DNA from: Flavobacterium sp. 140616W15
GTDB taxonomy: Bacteria > Bacteroidota > Bacteroidia > Flavobacteriales > Flavobacteriaceae
Assembly (NCBI RefSeq): GCF_003668995.1
Contig: NZ_CP033068.1
Span: forward strand, 4,340,001 to 4,404,000
DNA: 64,000 nt
Reading direction: 5' to 3'
Below are positions 1-10,010 of this stretch, piece after piece (position 1 is the first letter of the stretch; each line of letters begins with the position of its first letter). The notes under the pieces were generated by a model. The model ran no database searches and was not told where the DNA came from. It was given only the letters and a program-made list of their open reading frames with translations. A program made the translations under genes and the position numbers.

Positions 1-244
1 GATATTATTGTGTTTCTTAACATCTGGTTTAATTTTCTTATACTAACAAAGATATAAATATCTCTATGAAATTATGAAATTTTGAAAAAATATAATTAGT
101 AAGGAGTGTGTCTTTTTTGCTTTAATACTATAACGTTTTCGTGTAAGTCATTGCGTTAAAAAGATGTATTTTAAAAAATTGGTATTAATAATACAATTCT
201 ACTTATAATTTGTGAAATTTTAAGCCCAATTTCTTTATTAGATG

Positions 245-252
245 TATATTTG
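245..252 (+). promoter_or_regulatory. -7 promoter element upstream of gdhA
   Basis: TATATTTG matches the Bacteroidota -7 consensus TAnnTTTG and lies 92 nt before the gdhA start. No clear TTG is found at the usual upstream spacing, so only the -7 half is supported. The first 326 bases of the window hold no other feature that I can recognise. Confidence 0.4.
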
Positions 253-344
253 TGGAAAATAACAAAAGAGAACTTTTATGTGAATTTTTTGTTGTTTGGT
301 TGAGTAAATAATTAAGATTAATTTATTTGATAATTTTTTATAAA

Positions 345-1688
345 ATGAAACAAAAAATAAATGAATTTATGGCTCTTGTAGAGTCAAAAAATCCAAACGA
401 ACCTGAATTCATTCAAGCAGTTAGAGAATTTGCTGAGACAGTAATTCCATTCATTGCTGAACAAAAAAAATACGATGGGAAGAATTTACTTCTTAGAATT
501 GCAGAGCCAGAACGTTCTATTATTTTTAGAGTGCCATGGGTTGACGATAAAGGAGAAATTATAGTTAATAGAGGATTTAGAATTCAGATGAATTCAGCAA
601 TCGGACCATATAAAGGTGGAATTAGATTTCACCATACAGTAAATTTATCAGTTTTAAAGTTTTTGGCTTTTGAACAAGTTTTCAAAAACAGTTTGACAAC
701 ACTTCCTATGGGAGGTGGAAAAGGTGGTGCTGATTTTGATCCTGAAGGAAAATCTGACGGTGAGATTATGCGTTTTTGTCAATCTTTTATGACTGAATTA
801 TGTCGTCATATCGGACCAGATCTAGACGTTCCTGCAGGAGATATTGGTGTAGGAGCTAGAGAAATTGGATACTTATTTGGTCAATACAAAAGAATCAAAA
901 ATGAGTTTACAGGAGTTTTAACTGGTAAAGGAATTGCTTACGGTGGTTCATTAATTAGACCAGAGGCTACTGGATACGGAGTTGTATATTTTACAGATCA
1001 AATGTTGCGTACTATTGGACATGAGATTAAAGGAAAAAGAGTTGCAATTTCAGGTTTCGGAAACGTTGCTTGGGGTGTGGCTTTGAAAATAAATGAATTA
1101 GGAGGAAAGTTGGTTACAATTTCTGGACCTGATGGATACATTTATGATGAAGAAGGAATTTCTGGAGAGAAAATCGAACATATGGTTGAAATGAGAGCTA
1201 GTGGAAATAACAGAGCAGAAATGTATGTTAAGAAATATCCAAATGCTCAATTCCATAAAGGAAAAAGCCCTTGGGAAGTAAAAGTTGATATTGCTATTCC
1301 TTGTGCTACTCAAAATGAATTAAACGAAGAAGATGCTAAGAATTTAATTGCAAATGGAGTTTTATGTGTTACAGAAGCCGCGAATATGCCATGCACACTT
1401 GAAGCAATAAAACAATTTGTAAGTAAGAAAGTTCTTTTTGCACCTGGAAAAGCAGCTAATGCTGGTGGAGTTGCTGCATCTGGATTAGAGATGACGCAAA
1501 ACTCAATTCGTTTGAACTGGACTAGTGAAGAAGTAGATCTTAGACTAAAAGATATAATGGTAGGAATTCATAACCAATGTAAGAAATACGGTGTTGGTGA
1601 AGATGGTTACGTAAATTATGTAAAAGGTGCTAATATCGCTGGATTTGTAAAAGTAGCAGACGCTATGCTTGCTCAAGGAGTAGTGTAG
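345..1688 (+). CDS. gdhA: NADP-type glutamate dehydrogenase
   Basis: Interconverts 2-oxoglutarate plus ammonia and glutamate in the cytoplasm, linking carbon and nitrogen metabolism. The N-terminal substrate domain carries the PMGGGKGGADFDP loop with the catalytic lysine, followed by GDIGVGAREIGY. The Rossmann dinucleotide fold shows SGFGNVAWG. I chose the ATG at 345, which gives 447 residues, the usual length of the hexameric bacterial enzyme. An upstream in-frame TTG at 327 would add six residues with no family support. NADP preference is inferred from the short-form family. The gene stands alone with its own terminator. Confidence 0.95.
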   Translation: MKQKINEFMALVESKNPNEPEFIQAVREFAETVIPFIAEQKKYDGKNLLLRIAEPERSIIFRVPWVDDKGEIIVNRGFRIQMNSAIGPYKGGIRFHHTVNLSVLKFLAFEQVFKNSLTTLPMGGGKGGADFDPEGKSDGEIMRFCQSFMTELCRHIGPDLDVPAGDIGVGAREIGYLFGQYKRIKNEFTGVLTGKGIAYGGSLIRPEATGYGVVYFTDQMLRTIGHEIKGKRVAISGFGNVAWGVALKINELGGKLVTISGPDGYIYDEEGISGEKIEHMVEMRASGNNRAEMYVKKYPNAQFHKGKSPWEVKVDIAIPCATQNELNEEDAKNLIANGVLCVTEAANMPCTLEAIKQFVSKKVLFAPGKAANAGGVAASGLEMTQNSIRLNWTSEEVDLRLKDIMVGIHNQCKKYGVGEDGYVNYVKGANIAGFVKVADAMLAQGVV

Positions 1689-1702
1689 TTTTTTAAATAA
1701 AT

Positions 1703-1743
1703 AAAAATGCCTCCATTCGAGTTTCGAATAGGAGGCATTTTTT
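1703..1743 (+). terminator. Rho-independent terminator after gdhA
   Basis: The stem AAAATGCCTCC pairs with GGAGGCATTTT and is followed by a T run. It lies 15 nt after the gdhA stop. Confidence 0.9.
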
Positions 1744-1755
1744 ATTTATACCATA

Positions 1756-1790
1756 TTGAAATCCAAATACTATCGTTTGTGTTATATTTG
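1756..1790 (+). promoter_or_regulatory. Probable promoter of porZ
   Basis: TTG at 1756 and TATATTTG at 1783-1790 resemble the Bacteroidota -33/-7 pair. The spacer of 24 nt is a few bases longer than usual. The -7 box ends 24 nt before the porZ ATG. Confidence 0.45.
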
Positions 1791-1814
1791 TGATACCAAC
1801 TATAGGTGTAAATA

Positions 1815-4103
1815 ATGGAAAAAAAGTTTCTTTACGTTTTGGTTTTGTTGCTAATGCAATCAGGTTTTGCACAAAATAAACTCTTATGGCAAGGGTATTT
1901 TTCTTATAATCATATTAAAGATATCTCAGATTCACCTGTAGCAATTTATGCAGCTACAGATAACGCATTGTTCTCTAAAAATACTGCGACAAATATTATT
2001 AAGACTATAAATACTGTAGATGGTCTTTCGGGACAAACAATTTCATCTTTATATCATAGTGAGTTATTTCGTAAAACACTTATTGGATATGAAAATGGAT
2101 TGATGACAGTTGTCAATGAAGCTGATGGGAGTATCTTAAAAGTGGTTGATATCATTAATAAACAACTTCCTGCTAATCTTAAAAAAATCAATCATTTTGT
2201 TGAACATGATGGGATGGTTTATGTTTCGTGTGATTTTGGAATTGTTCAGTTTAATTTAAAAACATTGCAATTTGGAGACACTTATTTTATTGGAGATAAT
2301 GGAGTGCAGATTAATGTGAGACAAGCTACAATCTATAATGGATTTATTTACGCTGCTACTAATAGTGGTATTAGGAAAGGCAGTGTTACAAATGCTAATT
2401 TAGTTGATTACAGCCAATGGGCTGTTGTTACAGGAGGTAATTGGTCAAGTATTGAAGCAAACGATACAAAACTTATTGCAATTAATACTTTGGGACGAGT
2501 TAATAGTTATGATTCAGTTTCGGGTACTTTTATTGGTTTTATATCGCTTCCATTACCAGTGAAAGATATGAGAGTTAGAAATCATAACTTGTTTATAACC
2601 ACTGCAAATACAGTTTACGTATACAATAATCAAATGGTTTTATTGCGTCAAATAAATAATAGCGATGTTGCAAAAACAAAGTTAAGTTTTACTTGTGCAA
2701 CTGCTGTAGGAGATGATATATACATTGGTACAGATGAAAATGGACTTTTTGTTTCTGCACTTTCTGGAGCATCGTTTTTTGAAAACACCATGCCAATGGG
2801 GCCATCACGAAATGATATCTTTGCTATTAATGTTACGCCAACTGTTCTTTGGGCAGTTTATGGAAATTATAATTCGTCTTATAATCCATATCCTTTAGAT
2901 AGTTATGGAATTAGTAAATTCAATACTACTGGATGGCTGAATATTCCATACGAAAAAGTGCTTCAGGCTAAATCAATGACAAGAGTTATTGTTAATCCTA
3001 ATAATGAGAATCAAGTATATGCAAGTTCGTTTTTTTCAGGATTATTGAAAATAGAAAATGATATCCCCTCAGTTTTATACAATCAATCGAATAGTGGATT
3101 GGAGACCCTTACATTTCTTGGACCTGGTTATATAGATGTTAGAATAAATGGAACTGCGTTTGATAAATTAGGGAATTTATGGGTAACCAATAGTTTGATT
3201 AGAAACGGATTGAAGGTTTTAAGAACCAATGGACAATGGCAAACTTTTCCTATCAGTACTGCACTTATTAAAGCAGAAGATACAAGCTTTGGGAGTATGG
3301 CTATTGATAAAAACAGTACAAAATGGATTGGAACAAATAAAGATGGTGTAATTGGTTTTAACGAAAGTACAAATACAGTTAAGAAAATTACACAAGGTTT
3401 AGATACAGGTAATTTGCCAACCCCAGATGCAAGAGTAGTTGCAGTAGATGCTAAAGATCAGCTTTGGATCGGTACAACAAGGGGGCTTCGTGTTTTGAGT
3501 AATGTAAATAACTTTCGTACAGAAAATCAATTAAAAGCCAATCCGATAATTATTATGGATGATGGTTTGGCTCAGGAATTACTTTATGAGCAATTTATTA
3601 CTGCAATTGTTGTTGATGGGGCTAATAATAAATGGATAGGCACCGCTGATTCTGGAGTATTTTTAGTTTCGCCAAATGGACAAGAGACAAAGTATCATTT
3701 TACTATAAATAATTCGCCTTTGCCAAGCAATCAAATTAATGACATTGGGATAAATAGTACTACAGGAGAGGTGTATATTGCAACAAATAAAGGAATGATT
3801 TCTTATAAAGGAATTGCAACCCAAGCCAATGAAAATTTGAATAATGTGTATGTATATCCAAATCCTGTACGTCCAGAGTTTTTTGGAACAGTAAAAATTG
3901 CTGGATTACTCGATAAAGCCAATATTAAAATTACTGATATCGAAGGTAATTTAGTATATGAAACAACCTCCGAAGGGGGAACAATCGAGTGGGATACAAC
4001 TGCTTTTGGAAAATACAAAGTAGCTTCTGGAGTATATATAATTATTGTTTCGGCAGAAGATGGTGGTGAAACTAAAGTAAAAAAAATAATGATTATAAGA
4101 TAA
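1815..4103 (+). CDS. porZ: Type IX secretion system protein PorZ (beta-propeller)
   Basis: This 762-residue protein has a signal peptide ending near QSGFAQ. A long series of propeller-like repeats follows, of the two-component-regulator type (WVTNSLIRNGLKVL, WIGTNKDGVIGF, WIGTTRGLRVL, WIGTADSGVFLV). It ends in a type IX C-terminal sorting domain of about 80 residues that begins VYVYPNPVRPEF and ends KVKKIMIIR. Known PorZ proteins have this architecture and a similar length; they work at the cell surface in the attachment step of type IX secretion. The position directly upstream of recO fits what I recall of other flavobacteria. Another propeller protein with a sorting domain is possible but less likely. 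Confidence 0.8.
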   Translation: MEKKFLYVLVLLLMQSGFAQNKLLWQGYFSYNHIKDISDSPVAIYAATDNALFSKNTATNIIKTINTVDGLSGQTISSLYHSELFRKTLIGYENGLMTVVNEADGSILKVVDIINKQLPANLKKINHFVEHDGMVYVSCDFGIVQFNLKTLQFGDTYFIGDNGVQINVRQATIYNGFIYAATNSGIRKGSVTNANLVDYSQWAVVTGGNWSSIEANDTKLIAINTLGRVNSYDSVSGTFIGFISLPLPVKDMRVRNHNLFITTANTVYVYNNQMVLLRQINNSDVAKTKLSFTCATAVGDDIYIGTDENGLFVSALSGASFFENTMPMGPSRNDIFAINVTPTVLWAVYGNYNSSYNPYPLDSYGISKFNTTGWLNIPYEKVLQAKSMTRVIVNPNNENQVYASSFFSGLLKIENDIPSVLYNQSNSGLETLTFLGPGYIDVRINGTAFDKLGNLWVTNSLIRNGLKVLRTNGQWQTFPISTALIKAEDTSFGSMAIDKNSTKWIGTNKDGVIGFNESTNTVKKITQGLDTGNLPTPDARVVAVDAKDQLWIGTTRGLRVLSNVNNFRTENQLKANPIIIMDDGLAQELLYEQFITAIVVDGANNKWIGTADSGVFLVSPNGQETKYHFTINNSPLPSNQINDIGINSTTGEVYIATNKGMISYKGIATQANENLNNVYVYPNPVRPEFFGTVKIAGLLDKANIKITDIEGNLVYETTSEGGTIEWDTTAFGKYKVASGVYIIIVSAEDGGETKVKKIMIIR

Positions 4104-4181
4104 TCATTAGCATTCAGCGCGAGTATTCACTCTCAGAAATTTAAAAACTCTGAACAACTCTAAAAATCTAATTATCAAATT

Positions 4182-4895
4182 TTGCAAGTAAAAACTAAAG
4201 CAATTGTTATCTCGGCAATAAAATTTCAGGAAAAAAGCTTGATTGCTAAGTGTTTTACGCTTTCTCATGGATTGAAAACTTATTTTGTTAGAGATGCTTT
4301 TTCTACTCGAAAATCTAGCCAAAAAATCGCCTATTTTCAGCCACTAACAATTCTTGAGATTGAGGCTGTACATAAAAATAAAGGCACATTAGAAAATTTT
4401 AAAGAAATAAAAATAGGAACACCTTTTCAAACCATACATACTGATATTGTCAAAAGTACGATCGTAATGTTTGTGTCGGAGATTTTACACTATTCTATTC
4501 AAGAAGAGGAAAAAAATGAATCCCTTTTTATTTTTTTAGAAACAGCATTGTTTTGGCTTGATCAGCATGATGAAATAACCAATTTTCATTTGATTCTGAT
4601 GTTGGAAACTACTAAATATTTAGGCTTTTATCCCGATGTTTCGGATGTTGATTTGCCGTTTTTTGAAATGAATGAAGGTGTGTTTACTCTTTTTCATGGG
4701 CTGGGTGCGTTGACAAACCATGAAACAACACTGTTTAAGAAGCTTATAGAGCTAAAGTTTGATAACGATCAAAAAGTATTTCATGTCATTGAAAGACAAT
4801 TGCTTTTAAAGATTTTGATAGATTATTATAGTTTTCATTTAGATGGTTTTAAGAGGCCTAAATCACTAGAAGTTTTGAAAGAAATATTCTCTTAA
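4182..4895 (+). CDS. recO: DNA repair protein RecO
   Basis: RecO works with RecF and RecR to load RecA on single-stranded DNA at gaps. The N-terminal OB-fold region begins MQVKTKAIVISAIKFQEKS, and the length (237 residues) is normal for the family. The start is TTG at 4182: an in-frame stop at 4161 leaves no room for an upstream ATG, and the family motif VKTKAIV begins right after this codon. The rare start suggests modest expression. It follows porZ by 78 bp and may share its transcript. Confidence 0.9.
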   Translation: MQVKTKAIVISAIKFQEKSLIAKCFTLSHGLKTYFVRDAFSTRKSSQKIAYFQPLTILEIEAVHKNKGTLENFKEIKIGTPFQTIHTDIVKSTIVMFVSEILHYSIQEEEKNESLFIFLETALFWLDQHDEITNFHLILMLETTKYLGFYPDVSDVDLPFFEMNEGVFTLFHGLGALTNHETTLFKKLIELKFDNDQKVFHVIERQLLLKILIDYYSFHLDGFKRPKSLEVLKEIFS

Positions 4896-5093
4896 AAACC
4901 CATTTCTATTTTTATATATTGCGCTGTAATTTTTATAAAATATTGAGGTTTTTAATCTTCTATATTGATAAAAATTTTTCTGAAGATTGAAGTCTTGTGA
5001 TTTTTAATTTTCGGAAAAATATTTTAGTTTAAATCAATAATTATTTTTGATAAAAGCGGAATTATAAATGTATTAACAAATTTAATTAGTGAA

Positions 5094-5128
5094 TTGATGG
5101 CTAAAAAAATCAAAATTCCTTACTTTCG
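5094..5128 (+). promoter_or_regulatory. Probable promoter of ileS
   Basis: TTG at 5094 and TACTTTCG at 5121-5128 (one mismatch to TAnnTTTG) are separated by 24 nt. The -7 box ends 25 nt before the ileS ATG. Confidence 0.4.
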
Positions 5129-5153
5129 CACTTCGATTTAAGAAAAGGACAAA

Positions 5154-8100
5154 ATGAGCACAAAATTTACTGAATACAAAGGACTTGACTTACCAACTGT
5201 AGCGTCTGAAGTACTTGATTTTTGGAAGAAAGAAAATATATTTGAAAAGAGTGTAACAACTCGCGAAGGTGCTGTGCCTTTCGTATTTTTCGAAGGCCCG
5301 CCTTCGGCAAACGGATTGCCAGGAATTCACCACGTAATGGCACGTGCTATTAAAGATATTTTTTGCAGATATAAAACTCAAAAAGGATTTCAGGTAAAAC
5401 GTAAGGCTGGATGGGATACTCATGGATTACCTGTAGAATTAGGTACTGAGAAAGAATTAGGTATTACTAAAGAAGATATTGGGAAAACAATTTCTATTGA
5501 AGAATATAACGAGGCGTGTAAAAAAACCGTAATGCGTTATACAGATGTATGGAATGACTTGACCGAAAAAATGGGATATTGGGTAGATATGGAAGATCCA
5601 TATGTAACTTATAAACCAAAATATATGGAGTCTGTTTGGTGGCTTTTGAAACAAATCTACGATAAAGGATTGTTATACAAAGGATACACAATTCAGCCTT
5701 ATTCTCCAAAAGCAGGAACAGGATTGTCTTCTCACGAAGTAAATCAGCCAGGAGCTTATAGAGATGTTACAGATACTACAATTGTAGCACAGTTTAAGAC
5801 ATTGCCAGAAACGTTGCCTTCGTTTTTACAAGGTTTTGGAGATATCCACATCTTAGCATGGACGACAACACCTTGGACATTACCATCAAATACAGCTTTA
5901 ACAGTTGGGCCAAAAATCGATTATGTTTTAGTAAAAACTTTCAATCAATATACTTTTGAGCCAATCAATGTTGTTTTGGCTAAGAACTTGGTTGGAAAAC
6001 AATTTGGAAAAGGATTTTTTGTTAGTGAAAAGGATGCAGATTTTGACAATGTAAAAGAAGGTGACAAAAAACTTCCATATAAAATTTTAGCGGAAGCGAA
6101 AGGAATTGATTTAGTTGAAATCCGTTACGAACAATTATTACCTTACGTATTGCCATATCAAAATGCTGAAAATGCATTTAGAGTAATTTCAGGGGATTTT
6201 GTAACTACCGAAGACGGAACAGGAATTGTACATACCGCTCCAACTTTTGGTGCTGATGATGCTAAGGTAGCAAAAGAAGCTAAACCTGAAGTACCGCCAA
6301 TGTTGGTTCTTGACGAAACTGGAACTGCAGTTCCTTTGGTAGATTTACAAGGAAAGTTTACTTCGCATTTAGGAGAACTTGCCGGTAAATATGTGAAAAA
6401 CGAATATTATGATGCGGGTCAGGCGCCAGAGCGTTCTGTAGATGTTGAGATCGCTATTCGATTAAAAGAAGAGAATAAAGCCTTTAAGGTAGAAAAATAT
6501 GTACACAGTTATCCACACAGTTGGAGAACTGATGAGCCGTTATTATATTATCCACTAGACTCTTGGTTCATTAAAGTAACCGATGTAAAAGATAGAATGT
6601 TCGACCTGAATGAAACTATCAATTGGAAGCCTAAGTCTACTGGTGAAGGACGTTTTGGAAATTGGCTTAAAAATGCTAACGACTGGAATTTATCTCGTTC
6701 TAGATATTGGGGTATTCCGTTGCCGATTTGGAGAACAGAAGATAAAAAAGAAGAAATTCTTATTGGTTCTGTCGAAGAATTGTATAATGCGATCGAGAAA
6801 TCTATCGAAGCAGGTTTTCAAACAGAAAATCCTTTTAAAGATTTTGAAATCGGTAATATGTCTGAATCTAATTATGATTTAATCGATTTGCATAAAAATG
6901 TAGTCGATCAAATAACTTTAGTTTCGGCTTCAGGCCAGCCAATGAAACGTGAAAGCGATTTAATAGATGTTTGGTTTGATTCTGGAGCAATGCCTTATGC
7001 ACAATGGCATTATCCTTTTGAGAATAAAGATAAAATTGACGAGAATAAAGATTTTCCTGCTGATTTTATTGCAGAAGGTGTCGATCAGACTCGTGGATGG
7101 TTTTATACGCTTCATGCAATCGGAACTTTGGTTTTTGATAAAGTAGCTTATAAAAATGTGGTTTCAAATGGTTTGGTTTTAGACAAAAATGGAATAAAAA
7201 TGTCTAAGAGTAAAGGAAATACTATTGACCCGTTTAAAACCATTGCAGAATACGGTCCAGATGCCACACGATGGTATATGATTATGAATGCAAATCCTTG
7301 GGATAACTTGAAATTTGATCTTGAGGGAATTGCTGAGGTTCGTCGTAAATTCTTCGGAACATTATACAATACCTATTCATTCTTTTCGTTGTATGCAAAC
7401 ATTGATGGGTTTAAATATGCTGAGGCAGAAATCCCGTTAAACGAAAGACCAGAAATTGATCAATGGATTATTTCTGAGTTGAATTCGCTTATCAAAGAAG
7501 TTGATACTTTTTATGCCGATTATGAGCCAACAAAAGCAGCTCGTGCAATATCAGACTTTGTACAGGAGAATTTAAGTAACTGGTATGTTCGTTTGTGTCG
7601 CCGTCGTTTCTGGAAAGGGGAGTATGCGCATGATAAAATAGCGGCATATCAAACACTTTATACTTGTTTGTTGACCATAAGTAAATTAAGTGCTCCAATA
7701 GCTCCGTTCTTTATGGATAAGCTTTACAGAGACTTAACAACTTCGGCACAGTCAGAAAATTATGACAGTGTACATTTGGCAGAGTTTCCAAAATACGTTG
7801 AAAACTTTGTTAATAAAACGTTAGAGAGCAAAATGCAGAAAGCACAAACGATCTCATCACTTGTATTGTCGCTTCGTAAGAAAGAGATGATTAAGGTACG
7901 TCAACCATTGCAAAAGGTAATGATACCAGTACTTGACGATAATCAACGTAGTGAAATTGAGGCAGTTTCTGAGCTTGTGAAGGCTGAGGTTAACGTGAAA
8001 GAAATCGTTCTTTTAGATGATGCTTCAGGGGTTTTGGTAAAACAAATTAAGCCTAATTTTAAGGCATTGGGGCCACGTTTCGGAAAGGATATGGGGTTGA

Positions 8101-8555
8101 TTTCCAAAGAGATACAATCTTTTACTGCGCAACAAATCAGTCAGTTAGACAAGGAGGGTTCATTGGATATTGTTATTGCAGGAAAAAGTGTAACTTTATC
8201 ATTAGAAGATGTCGAAATAACGTCGCAAGATATCGAAGGGTGGTTGGTTGCAAATTCAAACGGAATAACAGTTGCGCTTGATATTACAATCACGGAAGAA
8301 TTGAAAAATGAGGGTATCGCAAGGGAATTGGTTAATAGAATTCAAAATATTCGTAAAGATTCTGGATTTGAAGTAACTGATAAAATAAAGGTACAAATAA
8401 AAAGAAGTGGTATATTAGAAAATGCTATTCTTAAAAATGAAGGCTATATTAAGTCTGAGACATTAACTGATAGCTTGATTTTCTTAGACGAATTAGAAAG
8501 CGGTATAGAAATTGAGTTTGATGATATTAAAACAATGATATTAATTTCAAAATAA
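5154..8555 (+). CDS. ileS: Isoleucine-tRNA ligase
   Basis: Charges tRNA-Ile in the cytoplasm. The HIGH-type ATP site appears as GIHH within GPPSANGLPGIHHVM near residue 55. The CP1 editing domain shows TTPWTLPSNTAL, and the class I KMSKS loop is in GIKMSKSKGNTIDP. The 1133 residues match the long form of the enzyme, with a C-terminal anticodon-binding and extension region. The DksA-like gene follows after 7 bp and is probably cotranscribed. Confidence 0.97.
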   Translation: MSTKFTEYKGLDLPTVASEVLDFWKKENIFEKSVTTREGAVPFVFFEGPPSANGLPGIHHVMARAIKDIFCRYKTQKGFQVKRKAGWDTHGLPVELGTEKELGITKEDIGKTISIEEYNEACKKTVMRYTDVWNDLTEKMGYWVDMEDPYVTYKPKYMESVWWLLKQIYDKGLLYKGYTIQPYSPKAGTGLSSHEVNQPGAYRDVTDTTIVAQFKTLPETLPSFLQGFGDIHILAWTTTPWTLPSNTALTVGPKIDYVLVKTFNQYTFEPINVVLAKNLVGKQFGKGFFVSEKDADFDNVKEGDKKLPYKILAEAKGIDLVEIRYEQLLPYVLPYQNAENAFRVISGDFVTTEDGTGIVHTAPTFGADDAKVAKEAKPEVPPMLVLDETGTAVPLVDLQGKFTSHLGELAGKYVKNEYYDAGQAPERSVDVEIAIRLKEENKAFKVEKYVHSYPHSWRTDEPLLYYPLDSWFIKVTDVKDRMFDLNETINWKPKSTGEGRFGNWLKNANDWNLSRSRYWGIPLPIWRTEDKKEEILIGSVEELYNAIEKSIEAGFQTENPFKDFEIGNMSESNYDLIDLHKNVVDQITLVSASGQPMKRESDLIDVWFDSGAMPYAQWHYPFENKDKIDENKDFPADFIAEGVDQTRGWFYTLHAIGTLVFDKVAYKNVVSNGLVLDKNGIKMSKSKGNTIDPFKTIAEYGPDATRWYMIMNANPWDNLKFDLEGIAEVRRKFFGTLYNTYSFFSLYANIDGFKYAEAEIPLNERPEIDQWIISELNSLIKEVDTFYADYEPTKAARAISDFVQENLSNWYVRLCRRRFWKGEYAHDKIAAYQTLYTCLLTISKLSAPIAPFFMDKLYRDLTTSAQSENYDSVHLAEFPKYVENFVNKTLESKMQKAQTISSLVLSLRKKEMIKVRQPLQKVMIPVLDDNQRSEIEAVSELVKAEVNVKEIVLLDDASGVLVKQIKPNFKALGPRFGKDMGLISKEIQSFTAQQISQLDKEGSLDIVIAGKSVTLSLEDVEITSQDIEGWLVANSNGITVALDITITEELKNEGIARELVNRIQNIRKDSGFEVTDKIKVQIKRSGILENAILKNEGYIKSETLTDSLIFLDELESGIEIEFDDIKTMILISK

Positions 8556-8562
8556 ATATAAG

Positions 8563-8943
8563 ATGGTAGATGAAATTACAAGATACTCTGACGCTGATCT
8601 AGCGGAATTTAAAGAGATCATTTTGGGTAAAATACAAAAAGCGCAAGCTGATTTAGACTTGATTAAAAGTGCTTATATGAATGATTTAAATAATGGTACA
8701 GATGATACGTCTCCAACATTTAAAGCATTCGAAGAAGGAAGCGAAACGATGTCCAAAGAAGCAAACTCACAGTTAGCTATCAGACAAGAAAAGTTTATTC
8801 GAGATTTAAAGAATGCGTTATTCCGTGTAGAGAATAAAACATACGGTGTGTGTAAAGTAACAGGAAAATTAATCGGTAAAGAAAGATTAAAAATTGTTCC
8901 TCATGCTACTATGAGTATTGAAGCTAAAAATTTGCAACGATAA
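8563..8943 (+). CDS. TraR/DksA-family regulator with degenerate zinc finger
   Basis: A 126-residue protein of the DksA/TraR type, which in other bacteria binds the RNA polymerase secondary channel and acts with ppGpp. An N-terminal coiled coil (acidic and helical, about residues 5-75) leads into the C-terminal zinc-finger position GVCKVTGKLIGKERL followed by IVPHAT. Of the four zinc-binding cysteines of classical DksA only one remains, so zinc is probably not bound. It sits 7 bp after ileS and is closed by a strong terminator. In related genomes lspA usually comes next, as I recall; here a roadblock module lies between them. Confidence 0.85.
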   Translation: MVDEITRYSDADLAEFKEIILGKIQKAQADLDLIKSAYMNDLNNGTDDTSPTFKAFEEGSETMSKEANSQLAIRQEKFIRDLKNALFRVENKTYGVCKVTGKLIGKERLKIVPHATMSIEAKNLQR

Positions 8944-8960
8944 TTTTTTAAATATAATTA

Positions 8961-8995
8961 AAAACGCTCCTACTTTAAGGAGCGTTTTTGTTTTT
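8961..8995 (+). terminator. Terminator after the ileS-dksA-like unit
   Basis: AAAACGCTCC pairs with GGAGCGTTTT across an 8-nt loop, followed by a T-rich tail. Confidence 0.9.
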
Positions 8996-9072
8996 GTAAT
9001 AATAGGGAGAAGTTAAGACTTGAAAGTTAATTTTGGCTTATCCGTAAATAGCTTAATTTAAATATTAATGGG

Positions 9073-9453
9073 CTATGCGAGATTTTTCTCTAGCTCTAAT
9101 TTGTGTTTTCTTAAAACAGCTCTTGTCATTCCTAAATTTGCTTTGGTAGAATCTGCAGCAAGGTAGATCATGAATTTTTTGTTTGGAGAAATATCGATAA
9201 TGTGAATCTGATTAGAAAGTGTAATCAAAATATCTTCAATGTCCTGGTTTAGATTTAAAGCTTTTACGGCACTCAATTTTGCTTTTACAACTTCGAGATT
9301 ATAAGCAGCAGCCAATTCAGGGTCAAAACCTGGGTCAATTGTTAAGTTTCCAAAACTTAATCCTGATTCAATTTCAGTTACAGCTACAGCTATAAATCCG
9401 TTTACGTTGGTTTTCATTTCATTTAAAAACACATTTAAGAAGTCATTGCTCAT
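9073..9453 (-). CDS. Roadblock/LC7-like protein B, copy 1
   Basis: A 126-residue soluble protein with no signal or membrane segment. The alternation of strands and helices, with GFIAVAVTEIESGLSFG near the start and NQIHIIDISPNKKFMIYLA later, fits a roadblock/LC7 (longin-like) fold. It is closely similar to the gene at 22748-23122, sharing AYNLEVVKAK and DSTKANLGMTRAVL. It lies 26 bp after its partner at 9480-9839, the same order as in the second copy. Proteins of this fold usually dimerise and act with Ras-like GTPases such as MglA, but no such GTPase is in the window. The cellular role is unknown. Confidence 0.65.
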   Translation of the reverse strand: MSNDFLNVFLNEMKTNVNGFIAVAVTEIESGLSFGNLTIDPGFDPELAAAYNLEVVKAKLSAVKALNLNQDIEDILITLSNQIHIIDISPNKKFMIYLAADSTKANLGMTRAVLRKHKLELEKNLA

Positions 9454-9479
9454 AATTTTTGGGGTTTATTGGTTATTAA

Positions 9480-9839
9480 TTATTTTAAAAGGCTGATGCT
9501 GCTAAGTTTAGTAGCCAATTCATCAATATTTCGTAAAAACAATCCAAGGTTGCTTCCGTCATTAGAGAAAACAATAACACTGTGAGAATTGTTTATTTTA
9601 TTCATTACTACGACACCACCATCGGTAGTTTTAAGGTATAATTGTTTTAAAGCTCCCTTGGCTAAGTCGGTTAGGAATTTGTCGCTCATAGATAAGATAG
9701 CATCGCTCATTGCAGCAACGCTATCACTATAATCTAAGTGCAGGGAGGTTATTAATTTCCCTTTTGCACCTGATATTAGGGCTGATGATGATTTCGTCTG
9801 AATTAAAAACTCATTTAGGATAATTGTGATTTCATTCAT
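9480..9839 (-). CDS. Roadblock/LC7-like protein A, copy 1
   Basis: A 119-residue soluble protein, first gene of a two-gene unit. Features that fit roadblock/LC7 are the ALISGAKGKLITSLHLDYSD strand pair, the helix SVAAMSDAILSMSDKF and the late strands LYLKTTDGGVVVMN and SHSVIVFSNDGSNLGL. It aligns along its length with the 109-residue protein at 22402-22731 (shared pattern VAAM..., GGLK/GALKQ, NLG/KMGLLLR), but is more diverged than the B pair. The divergent small basic gene at 10011 starts 171 bp away. I infer an A/B heterodimer. Confidence 0.65.
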   Translation of the reverse strand: MNEITIILNEFLIQTKSSSALISGAKGKLITSLHLDYSDSVAAMSDAILSMSDKFLTDLAKGALKQLYLKTTDGGVVVMNKINNSHSVIVFSNDGSNLGLFLRNIDELATKLSSISLLK

Positions 9840-10010
9840 AGTGAGGATGTTTGGGGAGTTGTTAAAAAATAATTGATTAAGCTAATTTAATTAAAAAAAT
9901 ATAACTTTTTCATGTATTATCTCGTTAATTTATTCAATAAATAATTTTTTTTGCGTATTATTGTAAGTAAATGTGAAAATCAAGTAATTTTTAATTTAAT
10001 ATGAAACGTT

